Of a stretch of 64,000 nucleotides of DNA, positions 52,151-60,081 are shown in pieces. The position numbers and the translations under genes were made by a program. The notes below the pieces were generated by a model. That model ran no database searches and was not told where the DNA came from. It was given only the letters and a program-made list of their open reading frames with translations. How positions within the stretch are numbered: position 1 is the first letter of the stretch; every line of letters starts with the position of its first letter. Source of the stretch: Frigoribacterium sp. SL97 (GTDB taxonomy: Bacteria; Actinomycetota; Actinomycetes; Actinomycetales; Microbacteriaceae); the NCBI RefSeq assembly GCF_026625765.1, contig NZ_CP113062.1:3534001-3598000 (forward strand). Direction: 5' to 3'.

Positions 52151-52642
52151 GTGCCTCCACTGCGCCCCGCCCGACCACGTGGACCCTTCTTCTTCCGACT
52201 ACAGCGCTGGGGTCAACTGGCCGCGTATGTCTCTTGCATTGCCTTGGCGGCGTTCTTCATCGTCATCTCCGCATTCGCCGCGCATGATCGAGGTGAGCCC
52301 AAGATTTGGGGCACGTTCACGGAGGAGAGACGGGAATTGGCCGGCCGCCGTGGCGGTGACGTCATCATCGGCCGGTGGATTTCCGCTGACGCGCACGTAA
52401 CGCTTGACGACGTCGTCTTGACAGGTTCCACCGGGCCGGACGGACACGCCTATGCCTACGCCCAGCCCACCGCCTACCTCGGCCCCAACGAAACAGTCAA
52501 CGATGGCCAGTCCGAATGGGTGGGTTACGTCCTTCCACCGGTGTTCGCAGTGCTGTCGATCGCATTCCTTGTCCTTTTGCTCTGGGCCTGGGGCGACCTC
52601 GCTGCCGTGGCGTCTTGGCTCCGAGGGCTTCGACGGACTTAG
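52151..52642 (+). CDS. Two-helix membrane protein, 163 aa
   Basis: N-terminal helix (LAAYVSCIALAAFFIVISAFA), an extracytoplasmic domain of about 80 residues, and a C-terminal helix (VGYVLPPVFAVLSIAFLVLLLW). No family. GTG 52151 is chosen; 52106 would add 15 residues. Confidence 0.55.
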   Translation: MPPLRPARPRGPFFFRLQRWGQLAAYVSCIALAAFFIVISAFAAHDRGEPKIWGTFTEERRELAGRRGGDVIIGRWISADAHVTLDDVVLTGSTGPDGHAYAYAQPTAYLGPNETVNDGQSEWVGYVLPPVFAVLSIAFLVLLLWAWGDLAAVASWLRGLRRT

Positions 52643-52687
52643 CCTGCGTCACGGCGGTTGAGGACCCCACGGTTCGTCCTAGATGTC

Positions 52688-52702
52688 GATCCTCTATCGG
52701 AC
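52688..52702 (+). repeat. Cassette site 18
   Basis: Core GATCCTCTATCGGAC. The left arm begins GTCC (52676), pairing with GGAC. Confidence 0.9.
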
Positions 52703-52728
52703 GGTCGAGAGCGCCGTACGGTGTGTAC

Positions 52729-53013
52729 ATGACCGAGGTACATCTCAGTGGCCACCTGATCTGCGGGACCGAGGAAGAGGCGCGGATCGTCAGCTTCCAC
52801 CTGCCGACTCACGTCGAACTCACGCGAGCCGAAGTCGGCTGCCTCGCCTTTGATGTCACGCCGACTATTGACCCTCTGGTCTGGGTTGTTGCGGAGCGAT
52901 TCGAGGATCAGCACGTCTTCGAGTTGCACCAACAACGAGTCGCAGGCAGTGACTGGGGTCGGGCCACGGTCGGGATCACACGCCGCTACTCGATTGTGGG
53001 CCTCTCCCACTGA
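52729..53013 (+). CDS. Antibiotic biosynthesis monooxygenase (ABM/YgiN-like) domain protein
   Basis: 94 aa: LSGHLICGTEEEARIVSFHLPTHVELTRAEVGCLAFDVT, then WVVAERFEDQHVFELHQQRV, the ferredoxin-like ABM plan in which AExGCLxF and HQ residues are conserved. Likely a cofactor-free quinol oxygenase or a related binding protein. Its TGA lies 2 nt before the next core. Confidence 0.85.
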   Translation: MTEVHLSGHLICGTEEEARIVSFHLPTHVELTRAEVGCLAFDVTPTIDPLVWVVAERFEDQHVFELHQQRVAGSDWGRATVGITRRYSIVGLSH

Positions 53014-53015
53014 GC

Positions 53016-53030
53016 CATCGCCTATCGGGC
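53016..53030 (+). repeat. Cassette site 19
   Basis: Core CATCGCCTATCGGGC. Confidence 0.9.
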
Positions 53031-53074
53031 ACCCCGTAACCCACTTGGTAGCTCTGCTTCCGCTAGAAAGAGTG

Positions 53075-53443
53075 ATGCCTGTTCATCCCGTCCAGCGAGA
53101 CTTCGACTTCACGAGCACCGTCGCTCCCGACGACTTGGCCCGCCGCGTCTCCGATCACTTTCACGGCGCCTCTCGCCAGGCCACGACCAACGGTCACGTC
53201 GGTAGCGTGAACCTAGGGTCTCGGCTTGCCTACCGACTCTTTGGCGCCCTCATGAAAGCTGGCAAGAAGCGGCTGCCCGTGATCGTGACCTGGTCGGTCA
53301 CAGACGATGGTTCCGGTAGTCAGCTACACGTCTCGATGAAGAGCGACGAAGGCGACTACGCCTCTGCCACGCGATGGCACTATCAAGCGTACGAGGCGCG
53401 CTTTGCCCAACTCGAGAGAGATGTCCGACGCCGCTTTGCTTAG
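53075..53443 (+). CDS. Hypothetical cassette protein, 122 aa
   Basis: No family. PVIVTWSVTDDGSGSQLHVSM resembles IKVSWSVADLGAGSLVRLNL of the gene at 56991-57899, so the two may share a beta-rich domain. Confidence 0.55.
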   Translation: MPVHPVQRDFDFTSTVAPDDLARRVSDHFHGASRQATTNGHVGSVNLGSRLAYRLFGALMKAGKKRLPVIVTWSVTDDGSGSQLHVSMKSDEGDYASATRWHYQAYEARFAQLERDVRRRFA

Positions 53444-53462
53444 GGTGCTCCGTCCGGAACTC

Positions 53463-53477
53463 GTTGGCTTAACAGGC
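53463..53477 (+). repeat. Cassette site 20, degenerate
   Basis: GTTGGCTTAACAGGC, with CGTCCGGAAC just upstream. It keeps the GTCCG left arm and AGGCAC end. It separates two convergent genes. Confidence 0.4.
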
Positions 53478-53519
53478 ACTCATTCTTCGAGCTGAACACG
53501 ACGGGGGCGCGTGTCGTCA

Positions 53520-53894
53520 TCAGAACCGCACGGCCCAAAACACGGTCAGTACGGCTGATGCGGCAGCAGGCCAGTAGAGCCCTATTGCACGCATCTTTGT
53601 CCGAGCTACCAGCGCAGCGCCAAAGATGAGCAGCGTCAGAAGAGTCATCGTGATCAGGACCACCCTTGGGCGCCATAGCTCAGGAGGGGCGTCATCGGCG
53701 CTGATGTTGGGTGTCAGATCCAGCGAATACGGGAACCACATCCACGACGCGAACAACACGCCAAGAGTCCAGACGAGGCACCAGGACAGGGTCATGACGA
53801 CAACCCAGGCGCTGGGCATCCCGATCGTCGACCTGCGGGAACTGGCTGCCTTGGCCACCGCCGCACTCCCCACCTCGATCGTCGTCTTGCCCAC
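53520..53894 (-). CDS. Three-helix membrane protein, 124 aa
   Basis: Helices AWVVVMTLSWCLVWTLGVLF, VLITMTLLTLLIFGAALV and a last one ending FWAVRF. No family. GTG 53894 is used because earlier in-frame starts run through site 21; ATG 53819 is an alternative. Confidence 0.5.
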   Translation of the reverse strand: MGKTTIEVGSAAVAKAASSRRSTIGMPSAWVVVMTLSWCLVWTLGVLFASWMWFPYSLDLTPNISADDAPPELWRPRVVLITMTLLTLLIFGAALVARTKMRAIGLYWPAAASAVLTVFWAVRF

Positions 53895-53937
53895 CCCTAA
53901 GAGTGGACTGTAGAGGCAATCCAGACGGCCGGACCAC

Positions 53938-53952
53938 GATCCCCTATCGGGA
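53938..53952 (+). repeat. Cassette site 21
   Basis: Core GATCCCCTATCGGGA. Confidence 0.92.
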
Positions 53953-54045
53953 CGCCCATTCGAGATCTGCACGCATCGGCAAAAACGGAATGATGGGAGC
54001 ACGGCGACGACGTCGAGACTTCACGCAAGCAAAGGAGCTGTCCAA

Positions 54046-54801
54046 GTGATCACGGGCGCCTACGTACTGGACTTCATCAATCTCGGCAACGACGCCATGG
54101 ACGCGGATGACCTTGCTACCGCCGAGAAGTACTTTCGAGCCGCCGCAGCAGCGGGGAACGGCGACGCCCACTTCAATCTCGGCAACCTCCTCACGCAACA
54201 GGGCCAGCTCGAGGGCGCCGCAGAACAACTGAGCCGAGCCTGGGCCATGGGGGTGCTCGACGCAGCGCTGAACCTCGGACTCGTCCTCCAGACGCTCCAC
54301 CGCAACGACGAAGCGGAGGCTGCCTTCAGAAACGGCTGGAAGGCCGGCGATGAAGGTGCCGGCCACGAACTCGCGTGGTCTCTGCACGAGAAGGGTGACA
54401 GGGATGCCGCTCGGCAGGTGTTTCGGAAGATGTCACGCGAGAAGAGCTACCTCGGTCGCCAGGCAGCCGGCGTCCTCGGCACATGGGCCGAGGTGAACGG
54501 GAAACGCAACAAGAAGACCCTCTAGCGGCTCAAACGTGGGTTGTGGGCCTACCAGGACGCCGCCCCGGCGCTTGCGGCCATCCTCACGGAACGGGGCGAC
54601 TTCGAGAAGGCACGTGATCTGCTCGAAGAGCACATCGCCTACTCCCCTCGGGCATCGGTGCGCTTGGGCAATCTCCTGATGGATCACTTCAAAGATTGCC
54701 AAGGCGCAGAGGCAGCTTTCCTGATCGGCGTTGCTGCCGGCGATGCCCACGCCAAGGACAACCTGGACAAGCTACGAGCCTCGCCTAACGGCGCCGACTG
54801 A
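54046..54801 (+). pseudogene. TPR/Sel1-repeat protein interrupted by one amber codon
   Basis: An uninterrupted frame from ATG 54046 to 54801 except for TAG at 54523-54525. The repeats (NLGNDAMDADDLATAEKYFRAAAAAG, HFNLGNLLTQQGQLEGAAEQL, NLGLVLQTLHRNDEAEAAF, ELAWSLHEKGDRDAARQVF) continue past the stop as AILTERGDFEKARDLLEEH and RLGNLL. The family is a protein-interaction scaffold. Either the gene is truncated to 159 aa or it is a recent nonsense mutant of a 251-aa protein. Confidence 0.75.
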
Positions 54802-54822
54802 CTCGAAGAATGTCCTGTCGCC

Positions 54823-54837
54823 GATCCTCTATCGGAA
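54823..54837 (+). repeat. Cassette site 22
   Basis: Core GATCCTCTATCGGAA. Confidence 0.85.
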
Positions 54838-54879
54838 CAATATTCGATGCCGGATCACGTCGTGGGACATGCTCGTCCT

Positions 54880-55143
54880 ATGAGCAACGAAGAAGGACTG
54901 CCGCATGCTCGCGCCGTCGACGCAACTGCAGTGACTGAACACCCGACGCCATGGCTGCCGGCAAGAACCGTTCTCCTCAACCTCGTCTTGATCTTCGTCG
55001 GCGGTGGGCTCTTCTGGTTCCTCATCGACCGCTTCCAAGCGCCCCTGTGGCTTGCCCTTATCGCCTACGCCGTCATCTTCACAGTGGGATCACTCGCCAT
55101 GCGCTTCATTCGAAACGCCCGAGTTGATCGCATTCATAAGTAA
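54880..55143 (+). CDS. Small two-helix membrane protein, 87 aa
   Basis: Polar N-terminus, then VLLNLVLIFVGGGLFWFLI and LALIAYAVIFTVGSLAM, with a basic end RNARVDRIHK. No family. Confidence 0.55.
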   Translation: MSNEEGLPHARAVDATAVTEHPTPWLPARTVLLNLVLIFVGGGLFWFLIDRFQAPLWLALIAYAVIFTVGSLAMRFIRNARVDRIHK

Positions 55144-55175
55144 AGTCGATGGTCAAGCCACGCGATTCGGTGAGC

Positions 55176-55190
55176 GATCCCCTATCAGGC
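55176..55190 (+). repeat. Cassette site 23
   Basis: Core GATCCCCTATCAGGC. Followed at 55194-55207 by CAGAAACGATCGTT, also present after site 31. Confidence 0.9.
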
Positions 55191-55418
55191 AGTCAGAAAC
55201 GATCGTTCATGGAGCAATCAGAAGCATGCTCATCCATAAACCTGCTTGACCGACAATTTTCGTATGTCGATTAATTCTTGGGGCGAGTCGCTTGGGCCTG
55301 TCTTCTGATCAGTGTTGCCACCGGAGTCGCTGTACTCGGTCGAGCCATTGATGTCCATGGCTGGCGACACGGTGTCGTGGTGCATGATTGCCAACTAGGC
55401 CACAAGCCAAGGGGAGTC

Positions 55419-55850
55419 ATGTCTCGACGCGTTCGACTTGTCGTTGCCCTGCTTGCCTTCGTGGCAAGCACCTTCGGACTGAGCGCGTGCAGTAGGGACA
55501 CCTTCGAAGAGCGATTTGCCTCACAACTGCTCATTGCGAGTGACATTGGTCTTGACGACTCCGACTCCGTTGCTGCAGTTTCCGGCACGGGAGGCGGCCC
55601 AACGCCAACAACTCTGCAGTACTTCCTCGAAGGAACGGACGTGGGAGAAGAAGTAGCTCAGGGCCTCACCGATGCCGGGTTCACGGCAGACGACTCTCTC
55701 AACCAGGTCTGGGAACGAGAAAAGGGCGGCTTGCACCAATTAGTCGTTCTAACTCCTTACTCGTCCGGCGAATCCTTCGCGATCGAAAGAGGGACGTCAG
55801 ATGAGCGCTACGTAGCAAGCGAGGACGGTATCCGCGTCACTATCGCGTAA
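55419..55850 (+). CDS. Putative lipoprotein, 143 aa
   Basis: Signal peptide RRVRLVVALLAFVASTFGLS with lipobox LSAC (Cys about 24), so exported and lipid-anchored. The mature part is acidic, with VGEEVAQGLTDAGFTADDSL and a beta-rich end. No family. GGGGAG 4 nt before ATG 55419 supports the start. The 228 bp before it hold no gene. Confidence 0.65.
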   Translation: MSRRVRLVVALLAFVASTFGLSACSRDTFEERFASQLLIASDIGLDDSDSVAAVSGTGGGPTPTTLQYFLEGTDVGEEVAQGLTDAGFTADDSLNQVWEREKGGLHQLVVLTPYSSGESFAIERGTSDERYVASEDGIRVTIA

Positions 55851-55937
55851 CCCGTTCTGGGGGCAGTAGCCCCCGTCCCAGCTTCCGTAGGGACAACGGG
55901 GAATTCGACCTCTGACTTATGGGCGCGTCCGGAAGCT

Positions 55938-55952
55938 GATCCCCTACCGGGC
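55938..55952 (+). repeat. Cassette site 24
   Basis: Core GATCCCCTACCGGGC. Left CCGG (55929-55932) exactly mirrors right CCGG (55947-55950). Confidence 0.9.
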
Positions 55953-55976
55953 GATAGGCCGCACGGAACCAGCTCT

Positions 55977-56216
55977 TCACTCGTCGAGGGGAACCGAGGC
56001 ATAAGCAAGCAAGCGCAGATAGCTGGAAAGCCTCAGAAGGAAGAGGAAGATGACTACCCCGATTGCAGCTCCACCGAGGAGTATCCACGCTTGCGTGGCG
56101 AAGGCCATGACAGTCATGAGTGCCGTCATCAGTCCGGTGCCGTATGCGCACAACAGGGCTATCTCGCGGGGAATCATGCCCCACACCCTCTGGTCCTCGA
56201 GGAGGGTGATGCTCAC
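55977..56216 (-). CDS. Small two-helix membrane protein, 79 aa
   Basis: GTG start. Helices LLCAYGTGLMTALMTVMAFA and WILLGGAAIGVVIFLFLL. No family; opposite to the site orientation. Confidence 0.55.
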   Translation of the reverse strand: MSITLLEDQRVWGMIPREIALLCAYGTGLMTALMTVMAFATQAWILLGGAAIGVVIFLFLLRLSSYLRLLAYASVPLDE

Positions 56217-56290
56217 GGTTTTGTCCTTTGGTCGGGAAAGGTCAAGTCTGTCCCGACACTCGCTCGGGGGGCACCGATAGTCCGAATGAC

Positions 56291-56305
56291 GATCGGCTGT
56301 TGGGA
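56291..56305 (+). repeat. Cassette site 25
   Basis: Core GATCGGCTGTTGGGA. Confidence 0.8.
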
Positions 56306-56312
56306 CAGCTGC

Positions 56313-56860
56313 TCAGTCAGAGTCGGAACGCTCGTGTGGCGCTGCAAGGCCGTCTCGGCGCTCGAGAACACTACGAAGGGGCACGCCCCAGCGCGCTTTT
56401 ACCCTCGGGTACGGCATGGAGCCAAGGCTGTCACGTCGGCCCCACCGCTTGCCGGCCCACTCGTCCCGATGTATCTCCACCAACAGCTGTGCCTCTAGCC
56501 ATTGCGCTGCCAAATCAGCGAGAGCCTCAGGACCTAAAAAAGGCCCTCGACGGTAAGGTCACGGTCTGGATCGACGCCGTGAGCATCCCCGACGTAGGCG
56601 CGGTCGCCCCATGAACCGTGGAGCCATGGCGCCCGGTCATCTCGGTGGTGACACAACACCCACAGAGTCGTTATGAGCCCCGAGAGACCCGGAACACGAA
56701 TTGAAACGGCTACCGGGTCGCCCATCGTCTCCACGGAGGTCTGCGACGGTTGAATGTCTGTTGTCCAGGTGCGTGCTGCTGCCCGGAGGCGTTGCAAGTA
56801 GGCGGTCGCAAAGGCGTCTTCCAAGAAGAACTCACCCTCGTCGAAGTAGTCGACCATCAC
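56313..56860 (-). pseudogene. Hypothetical cassette protein, apparent frameshift in an A6/T6 run
   Basis: Frame one runs from GTG 56860 (MMVDYFDEGEFFLEDAFATA) to a TAG just after VEGLF at 56534. One more T in the six-T run (plus strand A-run 56536-56541) would continue as LGPEALADLAAQWLEAQLLV and end at 56313, giving about 182 aa that fill the unit. Sequencing indel, real frameshift or slippage cannot be told apart. No family. Confidence 0.6.
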
Positions 56861-56964
56861 AGCTCACCTGCCCCTCCGTGGACCACTTTGGCAGCAACGC
56901 CCCCTTCCGATGCCGCCGACACAAGCCAAAAGCTTTGTCCTTCAACCCAGTCTGGCCGGATGGC

Positions 56965-56979
56965 GATCCCCTATCGGGA
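56965..56979 (+). repeat. Cassette site 26
   Basis: Core GATCCCCTATCGGGA. Confidence 0.92.
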
Positions 56980-56990
56980 CAGGCGGAAAT

Positions 56991-57899
56991 TCACGGTTGC
57001 CGGAGTGTCGTTCGAGCCGCCACCTGCAGGTCCTCACACCGTGCGAAGACCTGTGAGATGGGCTTCCAAGCCAGGTAATCCTGATCAGTGCAACGAAGAT
57101 TAAGGCGCACGAGCGACCCCGCACCGAGATCCGCCACGGACCATGAGACCTTAATTGGATCACCACCTCGTTCCCGCGGGCGACGCCTCGACCATCTCCA
57201 CGGCAGACCGCGGGTACGGCCTCTTGAGGCCTCTGTCGGCAGCAGATCTCGGTCCGGCTGCGGGAAAAGTTTTCCCAACCGACGTTCTGCTTGCCAGGCC
57301 GCATGCCCCGTCGAGATCTCGAGCGACGCCTCGACGCTGACGCCACGGGCAGGTGTGCTTCGGTACGACATCTGCGCGGCATGGCTCTCGATGTCCGTCA
57401 TGGCTCGATCCAGTGCCTCCCTCACTGCAAGATCGGCCACGTGCGGGGCGACCCAGGAGGACATGAGCGCAGGGTCCCGACGCGTCGCGTTGTGAACGGC
57501 AGCAGAAAGCCATCGGCATTCGCGAACGGTCACCCGGAACCAAGACTCCTCATGCCCCGGTTCCTCGTCAGCCGCGGCGACGACAGCAGACCAGTCGAGA
57601 TGGCGAGCTCGAACCAGATCCAGACGCCACAGTGGAGAAGTATCGCGAGGCGAACCTTGCTCGGCCAGAGCCTCCATGTCATTAGCGGCCGCCTCGGCCT
57701 CAAGGACTTCGAGCGGCATGACCGATGCGAACTCCCAGTCGTCCATTGCTTCGACTGTGTCCCGCAAGCATGCTGCGCACGCTGCTAGGTCCTGCCGAGA
57801 AAATGCAACCAAAAGGTCATCGGAGCGGTCGCCCACGTTCCGGCCAGGCGCAAAACCGCTCAGCATCTCCAGGGCTTCTTCACGACCGACGCTCCGCAC
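56991..57899 (-). CDS. Hypothetical cassette protein, about 302 aa
   Basis: No family. Helical first half (LLVAFSRQDLAACAACLRDTVEAMDDWEFA), basic Arg-rich segment (about 235-255) and a beta C-terminus (IKVSWSVADLGAGSLVRLNL) like the 53075 protein. GTG 57899 is a tentative start; ATG 57866 is possible. Longer frames would cross site 27. Confidence 0.5.
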   Translation of the reverse strand: MRSVGREEALEMLSGFAPGRNVGDRSDDLLVAFSRQDLAACAACLRDTVEAMDDWEFASVMPLEVLEAEAAANDMEALAEQGSPRDTSPLWRLDLVRARHLDWSAVVAAADEEPGHEESWFRVTVRECRWLSAAVHNATRRDPALMSSWVAPHVADLAVREALDRAMTDIESHAAQMSYRSTPARGVSVEASLEISTGHAAWQAERRLGKLFPQPDRDLLPTEASRGRTRGLPWRWSRRRPRERGGDPIKVSWSVADLGAGSLVRLNLRCTDQDYLAWKPISQVFARCEDLQVAARTTLRQP

Positions 57900-57994
57900 G
57901 GCTCGAGCATTGCAGCAGAGCACACTAAGAGCCGCCGGCACGCCGTCACTGGCATGGCGGCGTAGCCGTGCTCGCAACAATGTGGCCGGTCGAC

Positions 57995-58009
57995 GACCCC
58001 CTATCGGGC
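57995..58009 (+). repeat. Cassette site 27
   Basis: Core GACCCCCTATCGGGC, with T3 changed to C. Confidence 0.9.
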
Positions 58010-58074
58010 ACCTCATCACCAACCGCGGCAGTCAGGCCTGATTCGAAGAGACGTCGCTCAATTAGAGTCGGCTC

Positions 58075-58479
58075 ATGCTTCTCTGGCCTGGATCTCGACC
58101 GGAACTGCCACTGCCAGCTGGCACGGGTCCTGACCTCTACCGCTTAGCCCACCCGACGTACCCGGGGAAGACCGTCGGATGGTTGTCCGTCAGCCCCTAC
58201 TGGGAATGGGACCTGGAGGGCCCTTGGTGGAAGCGCAGCTGGGGGTCACCGAGAGTCGTCGGGGACCTGTCCATTGATTACACCGAAGACACTCGCCTCA
58301 TCTATCCCGATGACCCCGAGGTCTGGACATTTGTCAGCAGCGCCTGGCCGCTTGAGCCCGACGACTTGGCAATGCTCAAGGTAGGGACGTTCTTTTGGCA
58401 CGACACGACCTTCAGGGCCGAGCTCGTCGACCCCAACGTCGAGAGCGAGACCTGGTCCGACCACTGGTACGTCCCCTGA
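58075..58479 (+). CDS. Hypothetical cassette protein, 134 aa
   Basis: No family. Trp-rich and acidic (SPYWEWDLEGPWWKRSWG, VWTFVSSAWPLEPDD, DHWYVP). Confidence 0.55.
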   Translation: MLLWPGSRPELPLPAGTGPDLYRLAHPTYPGKTVGWLSVSPYWEWDLEGPWWKRSWGSPRVVGDLSIDYTEDTRLIYPDDPEVWTFVSSAWPLEPDDLAMLKVGTFFWHDTTFRAELVDPNVESETWSDHWYVP

Positions 58480-58557
58480 GCCGGCAATGCTCGCTACTTC
58501 GACCCACTGCTAGCCGCTCAAACCAGGACGGCCGCGCGCAGCACGGACCCGGCAGAC

Positions 58558-58572
58558 GATCGTCTATAGGGC
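58558..58572 (+). repeat. Cassette site 28
   Basis: Core GATCGTCTATAGGGC. AGAC before GATC pairs with GTCT after it; outer CCC (58548-58550) pairs with GGG. Confidence 0.9.
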
Positions 58573-58580
58573 ACCCTTGG

Positions 58581-58904
58581 TCAGGGCCAACGCACTACTA
58601 GATGCAACATAGCCAGCATCAACTGCCCGAATCGCAGAAGAACTTTTCTGTGGAGTGGCGCTGCGCGCTCTAGCTCTCGGGCCGTCGGCCGCACGAACAA
58701 CGCAGGAGGCACGCTGTTCCAGCACGTCTCTCGACCAGGGACCTGCTGCGCGTGGTCCTCCTCGTACTGGCACTCCCCACAGGCCACCGGCGCCTCGAGG
58801 GTCGAACCCCCGTGCTCTTCCCAGGGGTGCTCGCAGTCCGGGCATGACGTCTCTCGCAGCCGCCGCCGCACGGCACGGCCGGAAACGCCTGCGGGATTGC
58901 TCAT
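58581..58904 (-). CDS. Zinc-ribbon-like cassette protein, 107 aa
   Basis: SCPDCEHPWEEHGG and ACGECQYEEDH give a possible four-Cys zinc site (residues about 21-45). A hydrophobic C-terminus (LRFGQLMLAMLHLVV) could touch the membrane. No family is recognised. Confidence 0.55.
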   Translation of the reverse strand: MSNPAGVSGRAVRRRLRETSCPDCEHPWEEHGGSTLEAPVACGECQYEEDHAQQVPGRETCWNSVPPALFVRPTARELERAAPLHRKVLLRFGQLMLAMLHLVVRWP

Positions 58905-58942
58905 GGAGCGAGTATGCCCGTCTCGCGATGCGCCCTGGAGCC

Positions 58943-58957
58943 GATCGGCTATCGGGC
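58943..58957 (+). repeat. Cassette site 29
   Basis: Core GATCGGCTATCGGGC. AGCC-GATC-GGCT is fully symmetric; outer GCCC (58932-58935) pairs with GGGC. Confidence 0.92.
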
Positions 58958-58959
58958 AG

Positions 58960-59292
58960 TCAACGGTCGGTTGCCGTAGCGCTCAGGTCCTTGGCTGATG
59001 CGAGGTCCTGCAGGGCAGCGAGGTGCCCGTCGATTGCGACCCGGCCCGCGGGTGTGAGCGAGATGCGGGTGGTTCGACGCGCGTCGCGCCTGGTCGTGGA
59101 AGCTTCTTTTGTCGTGCTCATGTATCCGAGTTCCGTGAGCGCGCGGACGGTCTTGGACAGGTTCGCGTCGCTCAGCCCGAGAGTCATGGCGAGGACCGAG
59201 AAATCGATGTGGTCGACGGGGCGGAGAAGAGCGCACAGGCGGAGCCTCGTTGGAGCATGGATCGATTCGTCAAATTGTGCGCTAGACGCCAC
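58960..59292 (-). CDS. Winged-helix transcriptional regulator
   Basis: 110 aa: IHAPTRLRLCALLRPVDHIDFSVLAMTLGLSDANLSKTVRALTELGYM is a complete wHTH of the type paired with small membrane proteins in actinobacteria; wing STTRRDARRTTRISLTPAG. GTG 59292 overlaps the membrane-protein gene by 11 nt. Both genes form one unit. Confidence 0.85.
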   Translation of the reverse strand: MASSAQFDESIHAPTRLRLCALLRPVDHIDFSVLAMTLGLSDANLSKTVRALTELGYMSTTKEASTTRRDARRTTRISLTPAGRVAIDGHLAALQDLASAKDLSATATDR

Positions 59293-59740
59293 GCCGTAGC
59301 TCCTGGCCGTAGAAGTGGTCGTAGACGTATCCGCCCGGGAACATGGTGAGGAAGCTCACCGCGCCGGCCGTCAACGCCCAGGCAGTCGAGTCCGCATGCA
59401 CGGCGAGGCCGGAAACGAAAACCATCGTGAGCACCACGATGCCCATCACGACGAGGACGATCAACGATCTGGGGCCAGGAACCCTATTGGTGGAGATTCC
59501 CGTCGTGAGCACGAAGGCCCGCTCGAGGCCGACGAGCCCGAGGCAAGCGAAAGCTATGACAACGAAGACCCACACGCCTCCAGCAAGGGGAGCCAGGGCT
59601 ATCGCCGCCGTGAACAGCGCCAGCCCCGGGTAATACCAGCGTGGTGAACGCGTCCTTCGCGCCAGTTCGAGCCTGTCACCCTCGAGACCCCGCAGGGCAT
59701 CGCGAGCAGAGGCAGGACTCTGACCATGATTGCTTTCCAT
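59282..59740 (-). CDS. Four-helix membrane protein co-encoded with the regulator, 152 aa
   Basis: Helices LALFTAAIALAPLAGGVWVF, VVIAFACLGLVGLERAF, SLIVLVVMGIVVLTMVFVS and WALTAGAVSFLTMF. It precedes the wHTH gene in the operon, overlapping it. Family not certain. The regulator is likely to control this operon through the repeats at 59736-59770. Confidence 0.7.
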   Translation of the reverse strand: MESNHGQSPASARDALRGLEGDRLELARRTRSPRWYYPGLALFTAAIALAPLAGGVWVFVVIAFACLGLVGLERAFVLTTGISTNRVPGPRSLIVLVVMGIVVLTMVFVSGLAVHADSTAWALTAGAVSFLTMFPGGYVYDHFYGQELRRGV

Positions 59741-59770
59741 GTGGACAAGCTATTCACTTAACCACGTGGA
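59736..59770 (-). promoter_or_regulatory. Repeats in the regulator/membrane-protein promoter
   Basis: TCCATGTGGA (59736-59745) and CCACGTGGA (59762-59770) are near-identical half-palindromic boxes 26 bp apart, flanking an AATAGC -10-like string on the minus strand. Confidence 0.4.
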
Positions 59771-59824
59771 AAGCAAGGGTCTGCTTGCGGACCCCCTTGA
59801 CGCTCTGCCACTTGCCCCCTGACC

Positions 59825-59839
59825 GATCCTTCACCGGGC
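59825..59839 (+). repeat. Cassette site 30
   Basis: Core GATCCTTCACCGGGC. TGA at 59820-59822 mirrors TCA at 59831-59833, and GCCC mirrors GGGC. Confidence 0.8.
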
Positions 59840-59937
59840 ACTAGATGCTCGGCCGACATACGGCTACGTTGCGAGGGCAGCCCAGACCCCCGCTGTGAAT
59901 GGCGGGGTTCCTGGGTTCGCCCGGGTTCCCCGTCATG
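59840..59937. other. Gene-less 98-bp unit between two cassette sites
   Basis: No ORF. It holds CCCCGC/GCGGGG around a short loop (about 59886-59907) and a GGGTTCGCCCGGGTTCC stretch. Either a decayed cassette or a promoter/terminator unit. Confidence 0.6.
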
Positions 59938-59952
59938 GATCCCCTATCGGGC
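59938..59952 (+). repeat. Cassette site 31
   Basis: Core GATCCCCTATCGGGC. CAGAAACGATCGTT follows at 59956-59969, as after site 23. Confidence 0.92.
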
Positions 59953-60081
59953 ATGCAGAAACGATCGTTTGTGACTAGCGCCGACGAACACCACGAGCGG
60001 GCCCTGGCCAGATCAGAACCGCTCCCCAACTGAAGATCGCCTTGGTCGGGGAGCAGCCCTTGCTGTCGTACAGCGAACGGG

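Noticed and set aside
54541..54801. Separate TTG-start gene after the TPR gene
   Set aside because: Same frame and same repeat pattern as the upstream gene; better explained as the far side of one amber codon.
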